Notes under the pieces: model-generated
What the model was told of the DNA's origin: nothing
Databases searched by the model: none
The model's input: the letters and a program-made list of their open reading frames with translations, nothing else
Program-made: the position numbers and the translations under genes
Part shown: one piece after another, positions 20,181-31,149 of the stretch
Layout of the letters: every line of letters begins with the position of its first letter
Position numbering within the stretch: position 1 is the stretch's first letter
DNA from: Gnetum montanum
Taxonomy: Eukaryota; Streptophyta; Gnetopsida; Gnetales; Gnetaceae
DNA length: 50,440 nucleotides
Assembly (NCBI GenBank): GCA_015680685.1
Contig: MNCI01003767.1
Coordinates: forward strand, 30,512-80,951
Direction of reading: 5' to 3'

Positions 20181-22525
20181 CATACACCCACCTAAAGTTA
20201 TTTGTAAATACATGTGTGAACCATTTCATGGCATATCCTATAACCATTATGATGATAGTCTTACCTATGTTTGTTTGGGTTTTTTCGTAGGCAAGGGTGG
20301 GACCCAAGTATAATTATTTGAATAATAATAAAAAGTGGTATGCACTACAAATAATAATAGAAAGTGGTATGCACTTATAATAATAAGTGACACGTTGAAC
20401 ATTCAAATATGCTCTTTTACAAATTTTGCAAATGCAATGTTTAACCTTGATATATGTTTACATGATGTATGTATGCATGCTTTGAGAAGCATTGTTCCAA
20501 GCAAATAATGCATTGATGACATAACCAACTATTCTATAACTTGATTTTGAAAACATTTGTGTTGGGTTCAAAGTCTTGCACTAGTGCCTAGCTTCTATCT
20601 GTTCTAATGTTGGTCAAGGTATTGCTACAGGCCAATCTCTAAAGGGTAAAGGGTAGTAGGTAACACATTGATTATGCAATCAACTATTGGACAAATTAAT
20701 TTTGAACATATTTGTGTTGGGTTCAAGTCAAGTATTCTAGAACTTGACTTTGAAAAGATGTTGAATGTTTGGTCTAGGACAAATATTTTTTTGGCTTAAC
20801 ATTCTTCCAACAACATTTTTCTTAGGCTAAGTGGAGATGCTTAAGACATACCATCCTTTTTGGGCATTCATACCTCGAAGGTTAGCATCTTTGGAATGTA
20901 CCTTTTTCCTTTTGTTTCAACCAAAATATCATTTCATATTTTCTAAATGTAGCTTTTCATTTAGCCCCAAATAATATCTACAAAATAATCCCAATTCTAA
21001 GTGCTTTCTTTAAGTAGTTGTTCTCTAAATTAGGCTATGTTGTCTTCCTTCAAATTCCATAAATGTGAAGAAATGATGAAGATACTCAATTTGTTCAACA
21101 AATCATTCATATGAAATTCTCTTTAAGCTAAAGAAAATCCAAGAAAGATTATATTGGAAGAATGATTTTAAAAATAAAGGAAAAAATCACAATTGTGTTT
21201 AGTTTCACATGTGTGCTTCTTTCCCCTACAACCTAGGCAAGGGACTGCAACAATGATGAAATTAACAAGCTTCAATCCAGCAATTATACCTCTTAATTAA
21301 TTTACAAATGTATTATTATTCTTGTCATCAAGACTATTGTTTGATTTTGAAGTGCAAAATACTTGTGGTGGCTCATAAGTTTGCCAATTGCATATCTAGT
21401 AACCAAGCCACCAAGTGAGTATGCCACAAATGATATTCTTTTAACTTCAGAATTTAAACGTACAATATCCAATTCCTAAGTTTCAAAGTGTTAGTGTCAT
21501 AATCTTTGTAGTCATAAGCTCTTTATTTCTCACTAATTATTTCTAAAAAATAGCTGAGCTATTTGAAAGAAATTATTTATAAGAAATGGAAAGACATATA
21601 CAACTAGTTATTTACATGTAACATTTAGTTAACAAATGTGCATCTAAAGTAACAAGCGTTGATAATTATAAAAGTAATATTGAACAGGCCTCTTTACCTA
21701 ATATCTTTCCCATCACATCAATTCCATCATAGGTCTCTTTCCTCTTATTGCATGAATAACCTGAAATGGTTTCAAGCCACATTTAGCAAATGAATGATCA
21801 TTAAACAAGGCAAATACTGAGTAAGACTTGCTTGTATTTTATGTCATACTAATACTTATATTTAACAAAATTAAACATCCATCTAGTACATTATTACACT
21901 TAAAATAATCATTGCTAAATAAAAATACAAATTATGGAAGTAGGGTACAATGGTTCCACACTACCACTTGACCATAAGAATTAATTGTAGCTCAATATAA
22001 AGTATCCACAAAAACAAACCTAGTTTTTAGAGCTCTTTTGTGTAGCATATTCTCTTTGCCAATATTCAAATGTATATTATTTCTTTTAAAAGTCTAAGGC
22101 ATTTTGATAATTTTTTTGATGTACTCCAAAATCTAAGTTTTTAATTAATAGTCTTTTATAACTTGGTCAAAGCAAAACAACCGTCCCCAACCATTTCCTT
22201 TTAAAAAAAGCTGGATAAAATGTAATGTGCGTGTCATTTATCATATGTTAGTATTCAATTAAAATGATAAAATAAATACTATTTGCAAGATTCAAATTTG
22301 TCCATTTTGTTTTGTTATCATGCTCTAGAGTCTACATCATAGCCAACTTTGACTTTGTCTATCAAACAGAGGTGACCAATTAGGTTGAATCAGTGATTTA
22401 ATTTTGGCCGAGAGGCCAACTTGTCTCAAAAGGTAAGGGGGGAGGGGGCAGTGGATTTGTTGCCCTCCAAGTAACGCCTTCCACATCATGCACCACATAA
22501 GATCCCATGAAATGGGAAAAAACAT
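20181..22525. other. Gene-free AT-rich DNA
   Basis: I see no domain-bearing frame over this 2.3 kb. A local repetition of TTTGTGTTGGGTTCAA (about 20558 and 20710) suggests a small old duplication. An open frame at 20041-20307 on the minus strand has no recognisable features. Confidence 0.5.
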
Positions 22526-22613
22526 GAATCGAAGAGCCACACCTTTTTGTATTCTTGTTGCGTAGAATGTGAACCAAAGAGCCATAGTTTTTTGTATTCC
22601 CGCTGCACACATA
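22526..22613 (+). repeat. Short imperfect tandem duplication
   Basis: GAATCGAAGAGCCACACCTTTTTGTATTC-type sequence is repeated as GAACCAAAGAGCCATAGTTTTTTGTATTC about 45 bp later. It lies just upstream of the subtilase relic. Confidence 0.6.
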
Positions 22614-22727
22614 AAAAGGCCAAACGCAATCAAATGTAGAATGGGAATGGGAATGAGAATTCCATTTCCATTCTGTCTCTGTATCCGTCTGCAACTATTG
22701 TTGCAGGCTACCTAGCCCAACCGAACA

Positions 22728-23424
22728 AGCTTCGATGACGCTAGCTTTGGAGCTTCGCTGGAGCACTTGAAAAGCACCTATGATGGTGGCCCATGCTTCA
22801 ATTATAATAACAAGCTCATCGGTATGTGCTTCTTCAACCAAGGAAGCAATAAAATAGTAGGCCAGTCGGCCCTTGCTGCATCCTCGCTTAACACTGAGGG
22901 CCACGACATGTACATGTCATCAATAATCATCGACAATGCTGTGGTCGATGTCAATGTGCTCGGCTATGCCAACAACACTACCTACGGCATGGCTTGGCTT
23001 GCATGAATTGCCATCTACAAGGTCTGGTGGGACTGTGGCTACTTTAGCTTCGACATCCTTGCAGCCATGGATGCCACTTTGTCCGACAGCATTGACATGC
23101 TTTCACTCTTGTTTGGTGACAACCCATAGTACCACATCTTTGTCGCTTGCTTGACCGAAAACTCCAGACACAGCGCTGACATCGCCTCAAATCTCGTGCC
23201 TTGGATCATGACTATCATTGCTATCACCCTTGATTGTGACTTCCCAGCCATCATGGTGCTTGCTGATGGCACCGAGTATGCCAGAACCTCACTCTACTTT
23301 GGGGAACTGCTACTCGAAGATCCAAATCTCACACTCATCTATGCTAGAAACACTAGCCTCGATGGTGATGGAAATGCAAACTTCTACACCTGTGATAGCT
23401 TGGACCCCGGAGGTAGAGGAGATG
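22728..23424 (+). pseudogene. Subtilisin-like protease (subtilase) relic, central part
   Basis: One frame carries a plant subtilase signature in order: SFDDASFG near 22728, NNKLIGMCFFNQG, GHDMYMSS where GHGTHTSS is expected, LGYANNTTYGMA, IAIYKVWWDCGYFSFDILA, LSDSIDMLSLLFGD, then ASNLVPWIMTI, TLDCDFPAI and LADGTEYARTSLYFG. In plant subtilases these correspond to the region from after the catalytic Asp through the catalytic His to the start of the PA-like insertion. The catalytic-His motif is destroyed. In-frame stops are at 23004-23006 (TGA) and 23127-23129 (TAG). The segments with the catalytic Asp, the oxyanion Asn and the catalytic Ser are missing. Most substitutions keep the frame, so it decayed as an old fragment. 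It cannot make an active protease. Confidence 0.85.
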
Positions 23425-24430
23425 TGAATCATAATACAATTTTTGTTATAATAGCTAAAAGATCCCTCCATTTAGGTTTCTTTTTTTTTTTTTTTATAAA
23501 ATTTATATATGAATTATGCCAATATGTTTTTTGAGTAGGTTTGTTTGAATGTATGTTTTAAGCATAAAAGTTTGCAGGCAAGGGCAGCATGAGGAGTAGA
23601 GCTAGAGACATTTGAGGAAGGATAGTAATGGCTACAGTTGAAGCTGTAGCATGAAGGGAAGGGTCTTCTAAAGTTTTTGTGTTAACAATAGCCTTTGGTT
23701 ATTGGAATATCTTTTTAGAAACAAACTTTCTACCAGTCTTTTTATGTGTGTTTTTGTTAATTTTTTATCATGAATTGTAACGTGTTGAACATTACATTTT
23801 GATGATTTTGTGCAATTTTATTGTTTCACTTTAAGCTAAGCTCTTTTGTCATCAATACTTACTTAGCATGTTTTCCTATACATTTGCATTCCCAATGCAA
23901 AAACATTCCAAAGTTTGGTTCTGTTCTTTTTTCAATGCTTTTAGAGTGGCAGAGAATTCTGAAATTGTAATTTTCTACTACTAGCTTGAGTAATCTTCTT
24001 TTGCTACACCCTTTTTCAATGTAAAGGAACATTTGTAAGTTCATGTTTTCTTTATCTCTTTATATATTTTGTGTAGGTTTTATCATTTCTATAGATGTGC
24101 TTTGAAATTTAGTAGTTACCATGGAGTAGATGCATTTAGTTGTTACAATTGTGACTACTTTTTCATTTGCAATATGCATTTTAATAAAATGCAAAAGCGT
24201 TAGCATTTTTGCTAGCACATGAAAATTATTAACCAATTTAAAATGTCAGCCTGACTTTGGTTATAATTTTAACAAATTTTTTTACTTATTGGGAGGACTT
24301 AAAGAATTCAAATTTGAGAATTTCTTCTTACCTTCTCACATGCAATGAGGCCTTTCCTTTATGTACATATTCTTTGATTGATGGAATCTAATGGATGATA
24401 TGGTTGTTAACCTGATAAATTTTAAAAATG
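23425..24430. other. AT-rich DNA separating the two subtilase fragments
   Basis: About 1 kb of non-coding sequence splits the relic. It could be an insertion or an intron; no terminal repeats or convincing splice sites are visible. The codons at its left edge (around 23383-23418) are partly repeated at its right edge (around 24432-24472), which fits an insertion-linked or replication-linked duplication. Confidence 0.45.
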
Positions 24431-24556
24431 AAAACTTCTGCACCCTGGTAGCCTAGACCCTAGGAAGATCTCCGGCAAGATCATGCTGTGATGATCCTAG
24501 CCAATGTTGAGAAAAATGGCAATGAGCTCTCCACTGATGCACATGTCTTGCCATAA
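24431..24556 (+). pseudogene. Subtilase relic, continuation (PA-like domain piece)
   Basis: One frame reads LHPGSLDPRKISGKIML, matching the (C)xPGSLDPxKVxGKIVLC segment of plant subtilases. After a frameshift, VMILANVEKNGNELSTDAHVLP matches the GMILANxxxNGEELxADAHxLP segment. The order and spacing are as expected downstream of the piece at 22728-23424, so both come from one ancestral gene. No coding sequence is recognised from here to the assembly gap. Confidence 0.75.
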
Positions 24557-24731
24557 TCATAAATAATTAATTATTTATAAATCTCCCATAGCCAAAGAGT
24601 CATTGCAAGGGAGCCAATGATTATATTTATCTTGGTTATTTATAATCTTAGTTATATATAATGATATATTTATAATCATAAACATAAATGATTATATATA
24701 ATGATTATAAACACTTCATCATAAATAAAGT
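24557..24731. repeat. Low-complexity AT-rich run before the gap
   Basis: TTATATATAATGAT and ATAATCATAAA variants recur irregularly up to the Ns. Such a run is a plausible cause of the assembly break. Confidence 0.6.
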
Positions 24732-25500
24732 NNNNNNNNNNNNNNNNNNNNNNNNNNNNNNNNNNNNNNNNNNNNNNNNNNNNNNNNNNNNNNNNNNNNN
24801 NNNNNNNNNNNNNNNNNNNNNNNNNNNNNNNNNNNNNNNNNNNNNNNNNNNNNNNNNNNNNNNNNNNNNNNNNNNNNNNNNNNNNNNNNNNNNNNNNNNN
24901 NNNNNNNNNNNNNNNNNNNNNNNNNNNNNNNNNNNNNNNNNNNNNNNNNNNNNNNNNNNNNNNNNNNNNNNNNNNNNNNNNNNNNNNNNNNNNNNNNNNN
25001 NNNNNNNNNNNNNNNNNNNNNNNNNNNNNNNNNNNNNNNNNNNNNNNNNNNNNNNNNNNNNNNNNNNNNNNNNNNNNNNNNNNNNNNNNNNNNNNNNNNN
25101 NNNNNNNNNNNNNNNNNNNNNNNNNNNNNNNNNNNNNNNNNNNNNNNNNNNNNNNNNNNNNNNNNNNNNNNNNNNNNNNNNNNNNNNNNNNNNNNNNNNN
25201 NNNNNNNNNNNNNNNNNNNNNNNNNNNNNNNNNNNNNNNNNNNNNNNNNNNNNNNNNNNNNNNNNNNNNNNNNNNNNNNNNNNNNNNNNNNNNNNNNNNN
25301 NNNNNNNNNNNNNNNNNNNNNNNNNNNNNNNNNNNNNNNNNNNNNNNNNNNNNNNNNNNNNNNNNNNNNNNNNNNNNNNNNNNNNNNNNNNNNNNNNNNN
25401 NNNNNNNNNNNNNNNNNNNNNNNNNNNNNNNNNNNNNNNNNNNNNNNNNNNNNNNNNNNNNNNNNNNNNNNNNNNNNNNNNNNNNNNNNNNNNNNNNNNN
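24732..25500. other. Assembly gap (769 Ns)
   Basis: All bases are N. Open frames drawn through it are artefacts. Confidence 1.
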
Positions 25501-25682
25501 ATTACCATTATACGTTATTGTTGATTTTGACTCTTACATTGGATGTGCCTTTGATAATGGTAATCCCTATCATGTGCCAATTATACTTGTGGTCCAAGGA
25601 GCATCTCGTCAGTCACCATTATGATTGGCATGGGCCATGACTATTCATAAATTTCAAGGAATGACACTATATAAGGCTACTA
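25501..25682. other. Short spacer after the gap
   Basis: No recognisable feature. Confidence 0.4.
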
Positions 25683-26460
25683 TTAATGTTTGTTGCATTA
25701 TTTGGAGTCAAAACCATTGATTCTTTAAAGATTCATCCTCCTTTTTATGTGCAAAGATACAGAAAGAGTAGAATTGCACAAGAAGTTCATTTTGCTCAGT
25801 TGGAGAATTAGGCATATTGAGTTCACACTTATCATTGTATTTTGCCTTTTGCTCAATCCTATTATACAGCTCTGTAATGTTTGTTGCAATAATTGTGCAA
25901 TGTATTCCTTCATCAACATATACGAAATATATAAACTTTTATTTTAACCAATTTATGTTTACTAGTATATATTATTTAGAATGCAAATAGTGATAATAAC
26001 TTAAAAAATAAAAAAAATAATTAAATTCTACTCATAGCCCGTGAAACCGTTACACAAGAGAACTTATGTGTTTAATGTTTGTTGCATTATCTAAAGTCAA
26101 AACTATTGATTCTTTAAAAGATTCATCCTTCTTTTCATGTGCAAAGATACAGAAAGATTTTAGATGCTAAACATCTCCAAAGTAGAATTGCATAAGAAGT
26201 TTATTTTGCTTAGTTGAAGAATTAGGCATATTGAGTTCGCACTTATCATTGTATTTTGCCTTTTGCTCAATCCTATTATATAGCTCTGTAATGTTTGTTG
26301 CAATAATTGTGCAATGTATTTTTTCATCAACATATACGAAATATATAAACTTTTATTTTAACCAATTTATGTTTACTAGTATATATTATTTGAAATGCAA
26401 ATAGTGATGATAACTTAAAAAAAAAATTAAATTTTACTCATACCTCATGAAACCACTCCA
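25683..26460 (+). repeat. Direct tandem duplication, about 389-bp period
   Basis: 25683-26053 and 26072-26460 are near-identical, beginning TTAATGTTTGTTGCATTAT and ending in an AAATT(C/T)TACTCATA..(C)TGAAACC stretch. The second copy has about 26 extra bases (TTTAGATGCTAAACATCTCC, itself partly palindromic). No coding frame is conserved between the copies. Confidence 0.9.
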
Positions 26461-26852
26461 CTAGCTTAGATATATATATAAATTGGCTAAGATGATTTAA
26501 AAAAAAATGATGTTAACCAAGCTTTACTGGAGGAGGTAACAAGATAATTGAAAACATAATCACTCATCCCTCCTCGGTTTCTCTACCACTTACCCAATTT
26601 AGTTTTACCTTCTCGGTCAAGTTTGCTCTTTCTTTGTTTGTTCATGGTGTTTTTGCTCTTTATTTGTTTCTCAAAAACGCCATGAAGAAATAGAGAAAGG
26701 ATGAGTGATTTTGTTTTTAGTTATTTTGTTACCTCGTTTAGTAGTTGAGCTTGTTACCTCATCCAGTAGTCAAGCTTGGTTAACATCAATTTTTTTTTTT
26801 TTAAATCAGCTCGGCCAATTTATAGATATATATATATATATCTAACCTAGTG
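26459..26852. mobile_element. MITE-like element with long inverted ends (394 bp)
   Basis: The ends are inverted repeats: the left end starts CACTAGCTTAGATATATATA and the minus-strand right end starts CACTAGGTTAGATATATATA. The match then continues through AATTGGC, GATTTAAAAAAAA, GATGTTAACCAAGCTT, GAGGTAACAA and AATCACTCATCC. Roughly 110-150 bp at each end can pair, with indels. There is no coding capacity. No clean target-site duplication is visible, so the superfamily is undetermined and a fold-back element is the alternative. It abuts the end of the second copy of the 389-bp tandem duplication. Confidence 0.75.
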
Positions 26853-27589
26853 ATAAGATGCAAGTCACATACAATCAAACCTCTAAATTATAGGATGCAC
26901 ATCATATACATTATTAACAAGTTATACCTTGTGGATTGTAGAGTCTATATAATAATCCTTAACAAAAGAATGGCATAGAATCAGTTTTCAGTCTTTGAGA
27001 TGTACCCCCACCACCGCAGACCTAGGTTTACCTGAATAAAATAGATAAGAATTGATGTTTTTTTTAAATACTGGAATTAAAGAAAATAATAATTGGTTGC
27101 AATACTAAAAATTAGGCAATAATTTAATGGACAATACTGTGACAAGAGGTCGAAGGAATGAGTCATGCTAATGGTGTAAGCTCTCAGCAGGTCAACCATT
27201 TCCTTCAACTAGTGATCCAGAAGGATAACAAATGTGGCTATGTGCTATATGCAGCAAAAACATTAGACATTTTGTGCTTACTTGTTATGGTCTGGAATTT
27301 GTGTTATCTTCTAGGATCAGTGTTTTAATTTTTTCTTATGGATCATTGCTTTGCACCATCATTAGGTTATATCAGCTATTTTGATGAAAACTGAACTCAT
27401 AAATTCTTATTTAAGAGTCCAAGGACCGACCAGAGCAAGAATGTGAGATTATGTTTTAACTTGGATGTTCGTAGGGGTAACACTGCTGTCAACAGTGAGC
27501 AAGTATATGCTAAATATGGAGTTTGCCAAATATAGTAGCTTCATAAGTCTCCAAAAAATAATGTTAGGGCCTGCAACTGCAGCAGTAGG
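26853..27589. other. Gene-free AT-rich DNA
   Basis: No domain-bearing frame or clear repeat is seen. Confidence 0.45.
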
Positions 27590-28112
27590 CTCATAGTTCA
27601 CTTCTACGGGTCTCTCTTTCTTTCATTTTTTTTTCTTTTTTGGTGTGTTTCTAAAATCTACCAAAACTATCAATAATAAAAAAATGGATCATCACCTGCA
27701 AGCTCAATTCTCATCCTACCAAGGCAGAGTACCTCTTTTCTAGTAGCTACACCCAGGCTTAAACTCATGTCTCTTCTATTTTTTATCTTTTTTGTTGTAT
27801 GCTTCTAAAATCTACCAAAGCTACAATTAATAAAAAAAAATGCTAAGGGTCAATGGATGAGTGAAAACCTACTCTTCTTTAGAGTCGCTCCAGCTAGGCT
27901 CAAACCCATGTCTCTCTCTTTTATATTTTTTATCTTTGGCTGTGTGCTTCTGAAATCTACCAAAACTACAGTTAATAAAGAAATGGATCATCACCTGGAG
28001 GCTCAATGCTTATCCTGCTAAGGTGGAGTTCTAAGAGGGTTAATGGATGAATGAAAGCCTAACCTCTTTTTGAATGATTGCACCCAAGCTCAAACCCTTA
28101 AAACATCCAAGT
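27590..28112 (+). repeat. Diverged tandem repeat, about 150-bp units (three)
   Basis: Each unit contains a pyrimidine tract (TCTCT..TTTTTTATCTTTT), then (T/C)TTCT(A/G)AAATCTACCAAA..CTA..TTAATAAA, then a GGATCATCACCTG or TCAATGGATGAGTGAAA segment, ending CA(G/A)GCT(C/T)AAAC. Anchors AAATCTACCAAA lie near 27654, 27807 and 27953. The units carry different indels, so the array is old. Confidence 0.7.
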
Positions 28113-30194
28113 TAGTAATTCTTTCCAATTTTCACTGTACACACTTTCTTATGCAATAGATTCTCCTCATCTCATCTTTCTTTCTGTAAGCATTGTCTTA
28201 TATTCTTTTTTTTTTAAAACAAATGTTTTTTATTCTTCTGTGATGGAAAATATTCAAATAGATAATATTTAAAAGGATGAAAACAAAACTATTTTTTTTT
28301 TCACATAATCTGTATGATTAATGAAAAAATGAATTATGCACAGCAGTGACGATAAAAGGAGGGCTCACACAGACGGGATAAAATTAAACAAGTTAACCAG
28401 ATATATCTCAGATTTAGCACACACAAAAACCATGATAAGGATTGTTGAATATCTTACGGTGGACAGCGACTCCGTCACGAAATTTTTTCTCCAATTGCTC
28501 AGCAGCAAATTTCCAATCCCCTGGACTGCAGTCACACGCAACACATTTGTTTTAAATGCTTATAAGCCAAGGAACAGGTTTGTGTTATCTACTGTGTGTG
28601 GTATGTGGAAGAAGGCACTTGCTTTTTACAGATTTTGGACAATGAATCTGGTAAATTGGTAATCTTTCTTCTGTTTTACGATGTCTTCGTTTATTTTGTT
28701 TTTTGCATCTCTCTTCCTTCACGCTATTTCCTTCGACTATTTGTGTTTTTTATGCATTCTGCAGCATTATGATTTCTGGTGCATCAATATCTCTCCGGTG
28801 CATGAAAATACGATGCATTAATATCTCTCTAGTGCACAGAAATATTAGAGGTTTAGCAGAGATGTTAAACTTGATACGTTCTTTGTGAAGATAAACAGGA
28901 CAATAGGGGATTGCAAAGGATGAAATAATTTGACTTTGTAATGTCAAGGAGAATCATGGCGTCGTGGACCAAGTCAAGAATATAACCAGGTTATACTATG
29001 ATAATACCATTACCGTGTATGCCCTGAAAATTGATGAACTGTTTACCAAGTGCCTCCACTCTTGCATAAAATAACAAAAAAAATCACCTCTGAAATTATG
29101 GTATTGACCAGCGATGGTTTCAGGACCACTAAACATTATGATGCCAAATCAATGGTATGGTAACAGACATTGAAATACCAATATTAGTCATTAGATGCTT
29201 TACTTCCCACGTCTTCAAGGAGCCAAATTAGGTCATGCAAACCAAATTTCACCGTTGTTTCTGGTAGCTTTTAACAAAACTACGAAAACAGAAATAATGT
29301 GTACCATTTGAATCTAATAATCAATGCAATTTAGGATTTAGATACCTCAAGGAGAAATTGTTAAATTGAATTGCTCATTAAATTCAAATATTCGGGAAAG
29401 CCAAATCAGTTCAAACGATTGAAGAGGATAAAACTTAAAATGTGGATCAACTTTGGTGAAGACACAATACTTTTAAAAACCAGCCTAAAGTTCATGCCAT
29501 AAACAACCAAACCAAAAAGAAAAAACAGTAGACACGCAATATATTGGGCTTAAGCCGCCGATTCAGAACGAACCTCCCTCCTATGCCGTTGACCACGGTG
29601 ATTATAAGATGATTGCGGGATGAAAATATTTGAGATCCTTTCTTAAAATCATCATCGCTTTCAATTTTCGGAGTAGAGTTCATATAAGCCAGAAAACATA
29701 TTATCAGCGACAACAGAAGAGAATGCCACAAGCAACCAAGCAAACAAAAAAACTTGTTATCCGAATCTCCATTGACACGGATCCCGCTGTCTTATATGTG
29801 GACTTCGTCTGGTTCTGCTTCGCCATTTGTGCGCAAATAAAACATTTAACGCATTTGGGATCTAAACTTTCGTTTGGTATTCTACAGAAGGATTTCAATC
29901 TTCTGAGCTTTAAAAAGAGGTTAAAAAAAAAAAAACCATTTAAGCAACTTTTGACAGCGTCCAAACTTTCATAGGTGGATTCTAAATTCTTTGCTCAGAT
30001 GCGTTCTCTTATTGCTAATTTCATTTATGCCCTATTAACAAACCAATTAATTTGCAAGTTGTAACGTATAGCAAAACCTCATTTTTCTTTGTGATAGCTC
30101 AACAGCCACACCAGACAGAGGTTTATACTGGCACTTACGCCATACAACGTGTATGGCCGATAATTATTTACTTCCCAGCACAATGTCTAGCCAT
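28113..30194. other. Gene-free stretch with weak short open frames
   Basis: Two minus-strand frames overlap in 29492-29964: MAKQNQTKSTYKTAG (from 29853) and MLGCLWHSLLLSLIICFLAY (from 29743). The second has a hydrophobic, signal-like start of 83 codons. No known family is recognised. A plus-strand frame of 108 codons (28336-28662) is also unlike anything I know. None is called as a gene. Confidence 0.4.
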
Positions 30195-30251
30195 TTGCTT
30201 TTTGGCAAACTGAGGTAAATGAAAGCGGATTGAATCAGAAATACATACAGA

Positions 30252-30327
30252 GAACCAGATGAAACAGCCATGGTCATCATTCAAACTCAGAACCAGATGA
30301 AACAGCCATGGTCATCATTCAAACTCA
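30252..30327 (+). repeat. Perfect tandem pair of a 38-bp unit
   Basis: 30252-30289 and 30290-30327 are identical (GAACCAGATGAAACAGCCAT...). This is the positional counterpart of the 39-bp pair at 13625-13702. Confidence 0.95.
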
Positions 30328-31149
30328 ATAGATAATAGGTCGTGTGTGTTGTAATTTGGAGGAGTTAAGCACATATCATTACAACATTGCCTCATTGTGT
30401 CAAGTTTCAGTGAGTTCCATGGCTACTTATACCTCCATCATTCTTTTCAGGGATATGGCAGGTTCATCTCTGTAGATATTTCATTGAAGCTGATGGGAGT
30501 TGACATGGACCACAACTTTTGCCTTTAATGAAACACTGTACAGAAAGATAAAATCTTTAAAAGTTACAATGAACCAATTACCCTGTATTTACATTTAGCA
30601 AACTAAGAGAAATATTATGAATCATTAAGGTTGTAGTTAAAATATTTTGAAATACTGAATTTGAAAATATAACATCTGAATGTAAAGTTTAAAATGCTTC
30701 ATTTTAATGATTTTTTTAATTTTATAGTTGAGATGCCAAATGTAAGAAGTACATCTACGTAGACATGGGATTTAACAGCAAAGTGGAATAAGCTGTATTC
30801 AAAGACCAACAATGTGGAAGTAATCAGGGAATATATTAATTACTTAAACCAAGCTTTCATTGCATGTAAAGACCTAAAGGATTTATTGTATATTTATTGG
30901 ATAAGCATTGTATTTGTATTAAGAAAGTTAAAATAATATATAATACACTATAAAGTGTCTTAGCATTTTGAACAATAAGTATGCAACTGATACTAACAGC
31001 AATTGAATTACATACCTAAAGATGCATAAATAAAAGAATCATTGTTGAATTAAATATTTTTAAGATTTTTATCTTTTGGAAAAGCACTTACCTGGAATCA
31101 TTATCAAGAAGAGAACATTGAACTTTCATCTTTTTTCCTTCTATGATGG

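Noticed and set aside
24688-25524. Long open frames on both strands
   Set aside because: They run through the block of Ns, so they are artefacts.
28336-28662. Open frame of 108 codons with a basic start
   Set aside because: There is no family resemblance, no promoter or splice context, and the surroundings are repetitive and AT-rich.
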